From Bondarzewia mesenterica (taxonomy: Eukaryota; Basidiomycota; Agaricomycetes; Russulales; Bondarzewiaceae), in NCBI GenBank assembly GCA_004802705.1, contig SGPL01000067.1, forward strand, positions 25,456 to 89,455: a DNA stretch of 64,000 nt. The letters run 5' to 3'. The notes below the pieces were generated by a model. The model had not been told where the DNA came from and did no database searches. It was given only the letters and a program-made list of their open reading frames with translations. Numbering within the stretch: position 1 is the first letter of the stretch; each line of letters starts with the position of its first letter. The position numbers and the translations under genes were made by a program. Shown piece after piece: positions 23,403 to 32,978 of this stretch.

Positions 23403-24390
23403 TNAGAATTTGAATTACNAGCAAAGCAATCTCTTTTATTGGCTAAAGAATGCAACCTTGTTAATAAGTATCATAAACATCTTGAGGAATGAGCTATGTA
23501 TTATANATTATTAAGTGTTATATATCATTAAAAAGATAAATAAAAGCAAAATTATGCTATTTTATTGTTATATATCATCAAAAAGATAAATAAAAGCAAA
23601 ATTATGCTATTTTATTGTTATATATCATCAAAAAGATAAATAAAAGCAAAATTATGCTATTTTATTGTTAAGATCAGTCAACAAGGCAATTTAAGTCATC
23701 AGCAAAGCAATCTCTTTCACTGACAAGAGAATGCAATTCTGCCAGTGAGTATCACAAACATCTTCAGGAATGAGCTGTGGGTTATGGATTATTAAACATC
23801 ANATATTACTAAANAAATAAATAAATATAAGACTATGCCCTCCTATCACTAAGGCCAACTAAGGAGGCAGTTACTCTCACTAATGAGCAAACATCTAAGA
23901 TGGCTAGCTATNACTGATAATGCTACTTCATGACTTAGTGAAATAATAAGTTGAATAGTTTTAAGTAGTCTTGTTGAGATATTGAGCTCAACATTTTAAA
24001 ATATGCTTATTGAGATAATTTCTCAATAAGATAATAGGCTGAATAATCTCAAGTGATTTTANTGAGATAATCCCCTTGATGAGATAATAGGTTAAATAGT
24101 ATCAGGTGGTCTCATTGANATAACTCTCTCAGCAAAATAATGAGTTAAATAGTCTCAAATGATCTTACTAAAATATTAAGGCTAACTATCTAAAATATGC
24201 TCATTAAAATGACCTCCTAGTCTAACTATCTTAGATAGTCTTATAATAATATAAATTATATTCTTTAAGTTATTATCTCAGATAATTACTGATATATTTG
24301 ATAATAATTTTTATTTTACTAAGCCCAGCTATCTGAGATAGTCACAAATAACCCCTGCATTATTTTTCATTTTACTAAGCCCACTGCGAT
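23403..24390. repeat. Right arm of the large inverted repeat
   Basis: Inverted relative to 21,560-22,622. It holds one set of the 185-bp unit plus a local 50-bp triplication, and ends about 25 bp before the terminal inverted repeat of the next element, so that element probably truncated the arm. Confidence 0.75.
23517..23666. repeat. 50-bp tandem triplication
   Basis: Three adjacent copies (23,517-23,566, 23,567-23,616, 23,617-23,666) begin GTTATATATCAT and end CTATTTTATT. Copies 2 and 3 are identical and copy 1 differs by one base (T for C). The near-identity contrasts with the strong decay around it, which points to a recent local expansion. Confidence 0.9.
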
Positions 24391-24408
24391 AACTTTTGGC
24401 AAGCAAGA

Positions 24409-24415
24409 GAATTTA
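24409..24415. repeat. Left candidate target-site duplication GAATTTA
   Basis: Exact direct repeat of 31,596-31,602. The match extends to 8 bp (GAATTTAC) if the first base of the left terminal repeat is shared. Confidence 0.6.
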
Positions 24416-24495
24416 CACTAAAAGCTATTCACTAAACAACTTTTTGTCAAAAGTCTCATTATATAAGCAATATAGACCATTATTGTGCCTGAGTG
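24416..24495. repeat. Left terminal inverted repeat
   Basis: CACTAAAAGCTATTCACT, then AAACAACTTTTTGTC and AAAAGTCTCATTATATA pair with the reverse complement of 31,516-31,595. The inner part matches less well (CAATATAGACCATTATTG). Confidence 0.7.
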
Positions 24496-25329
24496 ACTTA
24501 TAAGTAGTAATATAAGCTATAATAAGATTAATAAATTAATAAATTAATAATAAGGAATTTAAAATATAAGGCTAGGCATGTCAGCACTCTGTGAGTGGGG
24601 CATGTGATGACTGCTGCCGCTGCATCGACAGCCCTATGCATTATCACTATATGCTATCGATATAATTTGAGAATAAGTAAGAAATAATTTAGAAGACAAT
24701 TCAAAAAAACCTCAGAATGCTTACAAGAAGGCATCTGTCAGCAAAAAGTTTATTTGAATAAGACAATGAAAATAAACATATATATCTTACTCATTATAAT
24801 TAAATATGTTATGGTAGTATTATGGATAAATCACTCGTGATGGCCACGTGATATATCAGAAGGTTGAGGGTTCAAATCCCTCAGTTTATTTTATTTTTTA
24901 ATATATTCTTTATCTCAGAATAACCTTGTCTTGACATTGACATATTTTAGGACATAATATCTTAAGATTTTTTATTACCTGAGGTGTTTTATATATTTTG
25001 TTTTTAAAACATCATCTGAATTTAATTTAATTTTTTTTTTAAATTGTATACTTAACCTCATTTTAGAGCTTATCCTGATGCCTGTCTGGATGCAATCTGT
25101 TATAGATAAGTGCAATAAGAACTGAGTTGAGCTTACAAAATGATCAAGTTCTTATGAAGGCTAGTTAGTCATGTGGTGTAATGAGACAAGTCGCCCATTA
25201 GATGATGTAAGGAATGACGTAGGTCATTGATTAAAAGGAGGAATGGGTGAATAAGTAAATTTTGAGCTTTTACCTCATATCCAACATCTGCTCATGAATT
25301 CTCAAAATTTTGATTCTATTTTTTAGACT
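24496..25329. other. Spacer; tRNA-like piece, otherwise nothing
   Basis: Contains a short CpG-bearing stretch (GCTGCCGCTGCATCGACAGC, about 24,613) and a tRNA-like segment at 24,826-24,889. No coding signal before about 25,330. Confidence 0.45.
24826..24889 (+). other. Degenerate tRNA-like sequence
   Basis: GAGGG-TTCAAAT-CCCTC forms a perfect 5-bp T stem with a 7-base loop and a good B box. ATAAATC at 24,826 pairs with AGTTTAT at 24,883-24,889 as an acceptor stem with one mismatch. The total is only 64 nt and the anticodon arm is missing, so this is a tRNA remnant or tRNA-derived retroposon, not a working tRNA. Confidence 0.4.
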
Positions 25330-26780
25330 ACCTTTTTTCCGTAAACATTATGACCTCGGACATACAACTACCTATAGGCAACAACAACCAGGCTCTTGAA
25401 TGGATGCATATATTCACCTAGACTCAGTCAAGTGAGCCTAGCACTCAAGACTTGCCACCACCTAATCAAAATGGTACAGAGTCACAGTCTGATATGCAAA
25501 ACCACACTTTTTTCACACAGAACAATGGTCCAGAGTATACAGATGTGATCATCTCTATCAAAAATGTGGTCCCTTCTCCTACTAATATTGGAGTCAATAA
25601 TTTTATAAACTTTTTCCTAGAGATACAAGAGATGATGAACCAGATAGCAATAAAAATAGCAGGGGAGATATCTTACAAGAATAACAGGCTCTTAAATGGT
25701 TTCGATAGAGATTTGAGTAAAGAACAAGTGCATACAGTCACTTCTCTAGCTCTAGAATTGCTTAAATACAAAATCCTCTTTACAAAAAAAAAATAAGAAG
25801 CTTTCTTCCTTCAATAAACAGATCAATGTCTACGATGAAGTCTTTACTCTAGTCAAAAAGGGTTTTTACACTAGTTTAAATCTCTTCATTAATAATGCCC
25901 AGAAGGCACTGGCTACACAAGCATCACTCTACAAAAGGAAAATAGTAAAAATAGTAACTAAAGATGGCCCGAGCACATCATTACTGGATCTCTTTACCTT
26001 TAGGGAAGAAAATAAACTTAATTCAGCCCTTTGACAGAAAGCATGGGGCAACTACAAGAAGTTCCTGAAAGAGATGACAGATGAACTAGTACAGCGATGA
26101 TGGCTTAATCATTATGAAAGACTTTACACATTACTGTGATGGAGATCTAAATTTGATGTAATTCTGACCTTTGACATTGTTGAGCATTTATTATACTATG
26201 CTGAGAGGCACGAGTTTAACGAGCAAGTCTGGGCACATCAATTACAAGGTTTTTGCACGTTAGCTAGAAAGAAACAGAATGAGAGGCTACTGAACAAGAT
26301 GAAGATTGAGATGAACGAGAAGCTGACTAGATCCATCTTACTAAGTAGATCCTTCAATGAAGGGAGATTCCATCCATATTCATCTAGTCAGAGAGAAGCC
26401 AGAGGAATAAGCTTCTCGAAGCCCTTTTAAAGCAGCAGACCCTTGCACACCAGAGAGAGCATCTGCCTCATCTGTAGATCTACCAGTCATTGTGCTAAGA
26501 TGTACACTCAAATGAACACATTCAGAAATAAGCCAATTATTATTAAGTAGAACAAGGACAATGAGACACTCATTGACATCAAAAATAACAAAACTGAGTA
26601 TTGTTTTTGATTCAATATGAAGGGACCTGAAGGCTATGCCAAAAAACATGACATGAATGTTTGGTACTACTGCTCTATGTATGGAGGAGGTAACCATCAT
26701 GCCAGTGGCAACTCGTGCTCCACAATTTAGAGCATTAGGCATGCTACTTTGCAAATTAAAACTGCCTTTTGACATTTCAT
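25330..26780 (+). pseudogene. DIRS-like element ORF1 remnant (Cys/His-rich protein)
   Basis: Follows the pattern of the first protein of mushroom DIRS-like retroelements. A low-complexity head lies at 25,349-25,796. Then comes AWGNYKKFLKEM-type helical sequence (about 26,040), and a Cys/His region at about 26,440-26,740 reads ICLICRSTSHCAKMY, then EYCF, a stop, FNMKGPEGYAKKHDMNVW and YYCSMYGGGNHHASGNSC. The expected pattern is C-x2-C, a CxxFN block, and a final C-x2-CG-x-H pair; the CG has become CM. Stops at 25,794, 26,027 and elsewhere. Its role would be nucleic-acid binding in a Gag-like protein. Confidence 0.6.
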
Positions 26781-26849
26781 CTATTTCTATTTATCTGCAT
26801 CTCATTATTTTCTAACCTTCTGCTTCAGTCATAGATCACATTATTGCTT

Positions 26850-27898
26850 TCTACAATTTAGACACCTTCAAAGTCTTTCTATCTAATCTTAGACTCAACA
26901 ACTGATACCCACATCTATATAAATCAATCAAAAAGGGTTTCTTTATAGGTGTAAAAGGCTCACACTTACCCCACAACATTATACCTCCTTATTATCCCTC
27001 TAAAGATAACATCTGGATTGACCAGTACTTAAAAAAAAGAGATAGAAGCTAATCGTATGAATGAACTATTCACAAAAGCACAAATAAAAATGCTATGCAG
27101 CAGCACATTCACTGCATATCTAGTCCACATCGTAGTCACTGAGAATGATGACCATAAAGTCAAGCAAAGAAATGTTCACAATATCTTCTTCATCAGGGAA
27201 CATAGACATTGCATTAATGACATGCTTGACTTTGATGATTACCCCACCAAGTGAGGCACAGCTATGACAGTAGCTAACTTTATAAGTACCACATTCACAA
27301 ACTTTTGTACCTCAATAAATCTTGTTTGTCAGAAGGAAAACATGCATCAGCGTGTTTCTCTTAGGACTTCTAAGCTCAGCAGAGCCAGCAATCATGCATA
27401 ATAGATGCATAGGATATTCGTAAATCTAGTGTTACAAAAGCAGTAGCTTCATCATGTATCCTGAGAGCTAGTTGCTCAGGATACTGAAGGTGCTACACAT
27501 CTGCATTATTCACAGCTGATCAACACTGATTGACTTATTCTAGATCACTACTGCTCTGATGGGTATACAGGCTGTGACTCTGAATATTAAAAAGGCATAC
27601 TAGACTATGCTAATTCATCCACTCAATAAAAAAATTCATTATCATCACTCATAGGAGCATATACTACCTCGACTATGTAGCTCCTTTTGGTCTAACCATG
27701 GCCTCAGGACTATAAGGTAAAGTAGTGGACACCACCATGGACATCTAGAAAGGTATAGGCGTATAACCTGTTGTAGAATAGGTGATCAACATAACTATTT
27801 TTTGCTCTCCTACAGGTGTCAGAATCATCTCAGATGGCAACATCATCTATGAGTATAATTATGATAGAAGTGGTGCTAAAGCTCTCCATCTGTAAAAA
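26850..27898 (+). pseudogene. DIRS-like reverse transcriptase remnant, 5' part
   Basis: Blocks typical of DIRS reverse transcriptases can be read. PPYYPSKDNIWIDQYLKK lies at about 26,986. LDFDDYPTK, a stop and GTAMTVANF lie at 27,228-27,284, where the family has a DFPTxWGT block. DYVAPFGLTMASGL lies at about 27,668, where the family has DHxxxFGLxxAxGxxG. Near 27,775 comes PVVE, a stop and VIN, where the catalytic KWVDD is expected, and at about 27,850 YEYNYDRSGAKALHL. The active-site Asp pair is not preserved. An AT-rich insertion breaks the gene after 27,898. Confidence 0.62.
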
Positions 27899-28910
27899 CC
27901 TCACTTATAAATAAAGTATTATAAGATGTAATAACAATTAATAATAGCTTCTCTGTTTTAACTCATCTCCTTTTTTCAATTGTAGTCTTATTAGCAACAA
28001 ATAAGCATCAAATAAGTATGCAATAAATTATTGTCAAATAAGCCTGATTTATTCCTAATATAAGAGTAAAATTAATTCACACTCTTAACTTAACTTATCT
28101 TTTGTCACCTTTTAATTTTAACTTTTTAACTTTTTGTGCCATGTGCTAAGTTTAAACCTAAGGCCTCTTACATTTCACTTTGTCAAGATACTACTTCATC
28201 ACTCTTAACCACTACACTACTTTAATTTATAATTATTATTTCACATAACTTTATATATAGACCTCAACCTAACTTATAATAAAATTTTACAACTGCTTGA
28301 TATTATTGGCTATTATCATTTTTCACGCATCAACCTTATACATAGTATACATCATCAAAAAGGTTTTGATGAGAAGAGCTAAAATCTGAAGATTTTTGAT
28401 TAATAATTACTTTAACTTAGCCAATAAATGTAAAACTTAATAATGAACACTGATCAATATTAACTATACAATATGCTTTGGTCAGTTATGTTTATGCTCA
28501 ATTGTGATTAAGATATTAATATTGTGTGTGAATTAATAATAATTGTTAAGCTCAACTACTATATTTTAAAGCTCCAACATTTGCCAATTCAGCTAATAGC
28601 TCACTCACATGTCAAAAATCAGCTCAAAAACTGCATTCAAGACTGCTCAAAAATTTGATCATAAATATTTTTATTGCTTGAAAATGAGATTTAAACTGAA
28701 TTAAATAGAGAAATTATATTTTACTTTAAAACTATTATTTTATCATTCATTGATTATATTATAAAATTAATTTGCTTTCAATTAGATATGAATAAGCATC
28801 AAATTAGATATAAATTAGTATTAAATTAAAATACAAGAAAAAAACTAAAATAAAATAAATAAGTATGAATGATATCTTATTCACAAGTTAGGTTTTTATA
28901 GATGCCATGG
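27899..28910. other. AT-rich insertion splitting the DIRS RT
   Basis: About 1 kb with no coding signal lies between the YDR block (27,865) and the GFxWD block (28,974) of the reverse transcriptase/RNase H, which are close together in intact relatives. It contains a tRNA-like segment. Ends of the inserted DNA were not resolved. Confidence 0.45.
28137..28224 (-). other. tRNA-like segment on the minus strand
   Basis: Reading the minus strand, GTAGTGTAGTGGTTAAGAGT resembles a D arm with A box. About 45 bases on, TTAGGTTTAAACTTAG resembles a T arm in which two C-to-T changes would have destroyed the stem. The length (about 88 nt) suits a tRNA with a long variable arm or a SINE head. It sits in the DNA that interrupts the DIRS gene. 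Confidence 0.35.
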
Positions 28911-29800
28911 AGCTGCTCAGAGTGTCATAGCATACAGACAAGGGGCAAGAGTTTGACTTTGTTTTCACTTATGTGGGGTTTCGATGGGATATACTAAACT
29001 GCATCATCAAATTGACAGACAAAAAACTGACAAAAATGGTCAGTAAATTACAAATTTCATCAAAGACTACAAAAGAAAATGATGCTCTCTTAAAGACATT
29101 CTCAGCCTTAATGGCTCACTCATACACACAATTTTTATCTATTTTGAGGGTCATTCTCATCTCACATCTCTATTAGCTCTAATCACCTCCTTCGACAAAT
29201 GTCTTGAAGGAAGAGTGAAGCTATATTTTATACAACACTCAATATAGTCAGACTTATAATAGTGAATTAAATAACTCATAATAGATGCTCACATTTAATA
29301 CATCCTATTAAAGATGCTGACAGAAGACCTCAATATATGGATTGATGCATCCTTCAGATAGAGAATTGGCCTCATATAGAAAAATACATTCACAGTCATG
29401 TGAAAATAAAAAGCAAGATAAAACAATGGCATGGGACATGACATCAGATGGGGCAAGGTGATAGCAATTAAACTTGCCATCACTGTGGTGGAAATGCATG
29501 GCTCGAANAACACTTTTGATTCTAATNAAAAGTAACAATTAAGGTGTAATAAGTGCCTTCCAAAAAGGCCACAGCAAAAATTGGATGGTTAATCAGTATA
29601 TCANGTGAGCAGAGGCCATCAGCATGGCCTCCAATATCTTCTTCAAATTTACATATATCACTTTTAAAGAGAACCGTGCTGACCCTATCTTGCATGAGAT
29701 ANTGGACAATAGCTTCTCTCTCATTGGCTTTAACATTCCTCTACCAGAGAAACTTGAGAAATATCTCTCATATGCTTGATGATGTCTATCAACAGGTGCC
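28911..29800 (+). pseudogene. DIRS-like RT/RNase H remnant, 3' part
   Basis: GFRWDILNCIIKLTDKKLTK (28,974) matches the GFLWDL block of DIRS elements. DLNIWIDASFR (about 29,332) and MGHDIRWGKVIAIKLAI (about 29,430) match the RNase H blocks DxGIWVDAS and GRDIGWLEAIAxEL. ENRADPILHEIXDNSFS and IPLPEKLEKYLSYA (about 29,670-29,780) match the NxADPISRG end and its tail. Several stops and N calls. RNase H would remove the RNA template; here it is inactive. Confidence 0.68.
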
Positions 29801-29949
29801 TACTAGTGTAGGTGCATCCTCCAGAACTGGTTCTTCTATGTCAACATATTTTGGTGGTCAGCTGGTCGCANCTCTGTGCACTTTAGTTAGATAAAANATA
29901 AAACCTAGAAAACCTAAAAGCAGTGATAAATACTCACTATCTGTCTTCA

Positions 29950-30965
29950 GACTGCACGTACTCGCATGAAATAGAATCTNTAAATAGATGACATCATTCA
30001 CTTTATTTCAAACTTCCTTAGACAGAGACCTCTTAGGTGACTAGGCCTTTTATCATAGATATAATGTTATGCTTAACTCTATCGATAATTTGACGTGAGA
30101 GNGATATGCTATCAGCTTACTCAGATTCATGCAATACTGTAATGCACTAGGAATATCAGAAGGTTGTAGAATGCCCGCCTCAGACTCATTGCTAGCTGGT
30201 TTCACCTCAAGTGGTGCTGCTGAAATCAGCTCTGCCAATAACTAGATCTGGGGCCTAAAGTTTTAGCACAAGATCAATAGAGTAATATAAAAAAATGATG
30301 CACAGCTNAAATAAGCACTTGAAGGTNTTGCTAACCTTGTGCTGCCTTCCTCNAAATGTCCCCCTCTCCTACCCATCACTTACGAGCACATTTTAGCTCT
30401 CNCAGAGGATCTAAACTCCCTCAATATATTTGATGCAGCAGTCTGGGCTGTTGCAGCTATCNCTTTCTAGGCATGTTGTCATCTCAATGAGCTAACCATC
30501 GTTANGATGCATGACTTCAATCTTAAGAAGAACGTCNTGAGAGATTGTCCTCATTCAAGTGGAATGGTACAAAATGCAACAGCATACATCTCATTCTACA
30601 TACCTTTCTCTAAGATGATAGGCACAGAAGGCGCAGACATTATCCTAACTGACATAACCAATATCATATTTCTAGTTGCAGTCTTATAGAATCATTTGAA
30701 ACAGAATCATGANATCATAGACAATGCTCCACTATTNACCTTCCAGCAAAGTGATAGATGGCTACCGCTCACTAAACCTTAGTTTCTAGAAAGGTGTAAT
30801 CAAATTTGGAAAAACTGAAACCTATCTAGAATCAAAGGGGGGCACAGTTTCTGCATAGGGGGCATCACAAAACTGTTGCTTAGAGGCACACCCCCAGATG
30901 TTATAGCCAAGTAAGAACAATGGAGATCAGACACCTTTCTCATTTATTGGAGGAAATTTTCTTTC
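29950..30965 (+). pseudogene. DIRS-like tyrosine recombinase remnant
   Basis: The N-terminal helical part is visible at about 29,990-30,240 (SIDNLT, a stop, ERYAISLLRFMQYCNALG; MPASDSLLASFTSSGA). The catalytic end at 30,836-30,962 reads GGHSFCIGGITKLLLRG, TPPDVIAK, a stop and SDTFLIYWRKF. The family has HSFRIGGT and ends with the nucleophile Tyr in YWR. Tyr is kept (30,945-30,947) but the catalytic Arg is Cys (TGC at 30,852-30,854), a CGC-to-TGC change. The recombinase joins the circular DNA intermediate to the target; this copy cannot. Confidence 0.75.
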
Positions 30966-31515
30966 ATTTTTCATTTTCAGAACATTTTATGATGTCAACT
31001 CGCACAGTTTATTTACAACTATGGATGACTTTATAAAAAGAGTTCAACACGAAANGACAAAAGTATTACTGAATACATGTAAAGCATAATTACTCTTTTA
31101 CAGTTGTAAATGACATCTCAATCAGTTAGTAATTGTTGCACCTTTCAGCGGCAGGAGCTTGCTCTGGTAAGATGTGGGTCAGGTTCCCTTGGGGAACTCG
31201 AGGTAGTGAGCTGCACTTTGGAGGTGTCACTCAGTTCTCCCAAGGGAATTCTTTTCTCTTTTTCAAGAATTACTGAATGCTCCCGATAAGCAGCTCGTGG
31301 TCACNGTGTCACATCAACCCCCATGTTGCAGGATCATTGATGGTCTTCATGTNAGCACATGTTTGCATTTTCACATCACGTGCCTCCTCACGGCCACACC
31401 TTGAGACCCCAACCTGCACCTAAAACTCATACTGAACTCTGTTCNTTTCTGTNTTACTAAGATTGACATGAAATTTTCCCCTTGCAAAAGGAACCACAAA
31501 TAATTAACTAGCTGT
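30966..31515. other. 3' end of the TIR unit, less decayed, no gene
   Basis: More GC than the DNA to its left. Contains a short inverted pair (GGTTCCCTTGGGGAACT at 31,172 and CAGTTCTCCCAAGGGAATTC at 31,232), possibly part of the retroelement end structure. No coding signal. Confidence 0.4.
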
Positions 31516-31595
31516 CAATGGNGGACTTGTCNCGCTTATTCTGATTATGTAANGAGACTTTCGACAAAAAGTTGTTGAGTGAATAGCTTTCAGTG
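31516..31595. repeat. Right terminal inverted repeat
   Basis: GAGACTTTCGACAAAAAGTT, then GTTGAGTGAATAGCTTTC and AGTG match the reverse complement of 24,416-24,495. This copy keeps one CpG (TTTCGAC) where the left copy has TTTTGAC, as expected if the left copy decayed more. Confidence 0.7.
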
Positions 31596-31602
31596 GAATT
31601 TA
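31596..31602. repeat. Right candidate target-site duplication GAATTTA
   Basis: Exact repeat of 24,409-24,415 directly after the terminal CAGTG. Confidence 0.6.
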
Positions 31603-31662
31603 CAGTCAAAACTGAAAGTAACAATTTAGTTGTACAAAAGTAGTAGTGACTTGACAGCCCGC

Positions 31663-31671
31663 ACCANAGTC
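31663..31671. repeat. Left 9-bp target-site duplication of the MULE
   Basis: ACCANAGTC here and ACCACAGTC at 32,955-32,963 agree at all called bases. A 9-bp duplication is the hallmark of Mutator-like insertion. Confidence 0.85.
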
Positions 31672-31784
31672 ACTGAACGCTATTGCCCCACCAAGTTNGA
31701 ANGCAAAAGACCATTATATAAGCAAGTTGCATTCTGTGGACCTGCACTNGACGGACTTTACCATCTCACACAATTCTGATGCAN
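31672..31784. repeat. MULE left terminal inverted repeat
   Basis: ACTGAACGCTATTGCCCCAC, AAGACCATTATATAAGC, GACGGACTTTACCATCTC and ATTCTGATGCA match the reverse complement of the right end. It has lost several CpGs that the right copy keeps (for example CCATCTCACA against CCGTCTCGCA). Confidence 0.88.
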
Positions 31785-31886
31785 GCAACGTGATCACGTG
31801 GCTGGCTGCTTTGGTCAATAGAGCACACGCGTCTTTTACCTTCATACCTATATCACGCTGAACTCCTCGAGGACGATTATTGGGTA

Positions 31887-32666
31887 GGACACTCAAGGGA
31901 GCTTTTGACATACCAGAAATACGTCAAGCGGGCTTGTGANAAGTTGCTGAAGATACCGTGCAGTGGTCGCGAGTACAAAATGAGCATTACCGCATGNACA
32001 TGCAACTGCAGNGCGCAAAAATTCAATATGCACCATCTATGTAAGCACCTTGTTCACGCTTGTGCACCTCCCCCTATGCATTTCTGGTACCAATTCATCC
32101 ATCATTGTGCCACTCCAATCTACCACTATCCTNACTTAGGTNCAAATGACCCCAATTCTAGTCACCTGCACCCTGTTGATTCGGCCAAATTTGTGNAGGC
32201 CAGCAGCTCTACCANGGATGGTGATGACCATGTGGCCATNGGTAATGACATTTTCGATGGTGCTGNTAGCCAACACACTGTAGGCTTGCCTGCTACGGGC
32301 AGTGCGGCTGATATTTTGGGGACTCAAACATATAGGGAGAAGTCACCTGCCAATGAAACTTCGGACCTTGAAAGCGATGAAGAGGAGNTGAGCCATGTTT
32401 TTCCATCGCGTTATGCTCATTTTATGCACCAGGATATATTCTGGGGATCTCAGAACAAAGTGAACAGACACGCTCTCGAATTGCGTGCAAGGATGCTTGA
32501 GGAGGGCACGGAGATCAATTTGCTCCCAACTCTCGCATCGGAATCTGCTTTGAATGCACAGCTTCAGCACCCGAAACACCAGTGGAGACTTATCTCCTTG
32601 TTCAAGACGTTAATCAGGCCTCCGTTGTGTTGGATGGTGGAGCGCCAGGCTCTTTCATCGGAGTGA
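31887..32666 (+). CDS. MULE transposase C-terminal fragment with SWIM finger
   Basis: An uninterrupted frame runs from a stop at 31,884 to the stop at 32,664; no ATG opens it, so it is a truncated gene body. It begins TYQKYVKRACxKLLKIPC. Then comes the SWIM zinc finger: CNC (about 31,999) and CKHLV (about 32,043), the C-x-C ... C-x-H pattern. This resembles the end of MULE transposases of mushrooms, where the finger helps DNA binding. The rest is acidic and unstructured (LESDEEE). The DDE catalytic domain is absent. Confidence 0.65.
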   Translation, partial: GHSRELLTYQKYVKRACXKLLKIPCSGREYKMSITAXTCNCXAQKFNMHHLCKHLVHACAPPPMHFWYQFIHHCATPIYHYPXLGXNDPNSSHLHPVDSAKFVXASSSTXDGDDHVAXGNDIFDGAXSQHTVGLPATGSAADILGTQTYREKSPANETSDLESDEEEXSHVFPSRYAHFMHQDIFWGSQNKVNRHALELRARMLEEGTEINLLPTLASESALNAQLQHPKHQWRLISLFKTLIRPPLCWMVERQALSSE

Positions 32667-32841
32667 TAGCGTCTTGACAGCCTCTGAAAATTCATATCAT
32701 TTGTGCTATTTCATGAACAACCTTCTCTCCTCTTGTGCAGGCATTTTCTTACTTATTGCTATGTTGTTTTCATGTATTCACATGGCATAGATAATTCCAA
32801 ATATACATACTAAATAATCTGTCTCTCACTCTGCTGCTCCC

Positions 32842-32954
32842 TGCATCAGAATTATGCGAGACGGTAAAGTCCGTCGAGCACAGGTCCATGGAACGTGATT
32901 CGCTTATATAATGGTCTTGTGCGTTCCAACTTGGTGGGGCAAATAGCGTTCAGT
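32842..32954. repeat. MULE right terminal inverted repeat
   Basis: TGCATCAGAATTATGCGAGA, CGCTTATATAATGGTCTT, TTGGTGGGGCAAATAGCG and TTCAGT pair with the left TIR. It carries TATATAA at 32,905-32,911. Confidence 0.88.
32905..32911 (+). promoter_or_regulatory. TATA box inside the MULE TIR
   Basis: TATATAA lies 68 bp upstream of the ATG at 32,979 with no other TATA-like element between. It belongs to the transposon end, so the core promoter of the gene may be transposon-derived. A start of transcription near 32,940 would leave a very short leader. Confidence 0.45.
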
Positions 32955-32963
32955 ACCACAGTC
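32955..32963. repeat. Right 9-bp target-site duplication of the MULE
   Basis: ACCACAGTC, matching 31,663-31,671. Confidence 0.85.
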
Positions 32964-32978
32964 TAACAAACAGCCGTA

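Larger units (their letters stand above)
24416..31595. mobile_element. 7.2-kb unit bounded by terminal inverted repeats
   Basis: Starts CACTAAAAGCTATTCACT and ends AGTGAATAGCTTTCAGTG. The inverted match extends inward about 80-90 bp on each side and is directly flanked by GAATTTA on both sides, so it looks like one transposition unit. Its inside is mostly a dead DIRS-like retroelement, whose protein classes do not normally leave such flanking duplications. The simplest reading is a DNA-transposon-like unit into which the retroelement inserted. I cannot assign the outer unit to a superfamily. Confidence 0.6.
31672..32954. mobile_element. Small Mutator-like element (MULE), 1,283 bp
   Basis: Two 113-bp terminal inverted repeats (31,672-31,784 and 32,842-32,954), beginning ACTGAACGCTATT, enclose about 1.06 kb. 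They are flanked by a 9-bp duplication ACCACAGTC. Long TIRs and a 9-bp duplication define MULEs. The inside encodes only the C-terminal SWIM-finger part of a transposase, so the element needs help from a complete copy to move. The right end lies 24 bp before the start codon of the next gene. N calls occur only in the left half; the right TIR is clean and CpG-rich. Confidence 0.88.

Noticed and set aside
1..24390. The tandem arrays as a CRISPR locus
   Set aside because: Units are joined without spacers of constant size, are diverged, and the window is eukaryotic.
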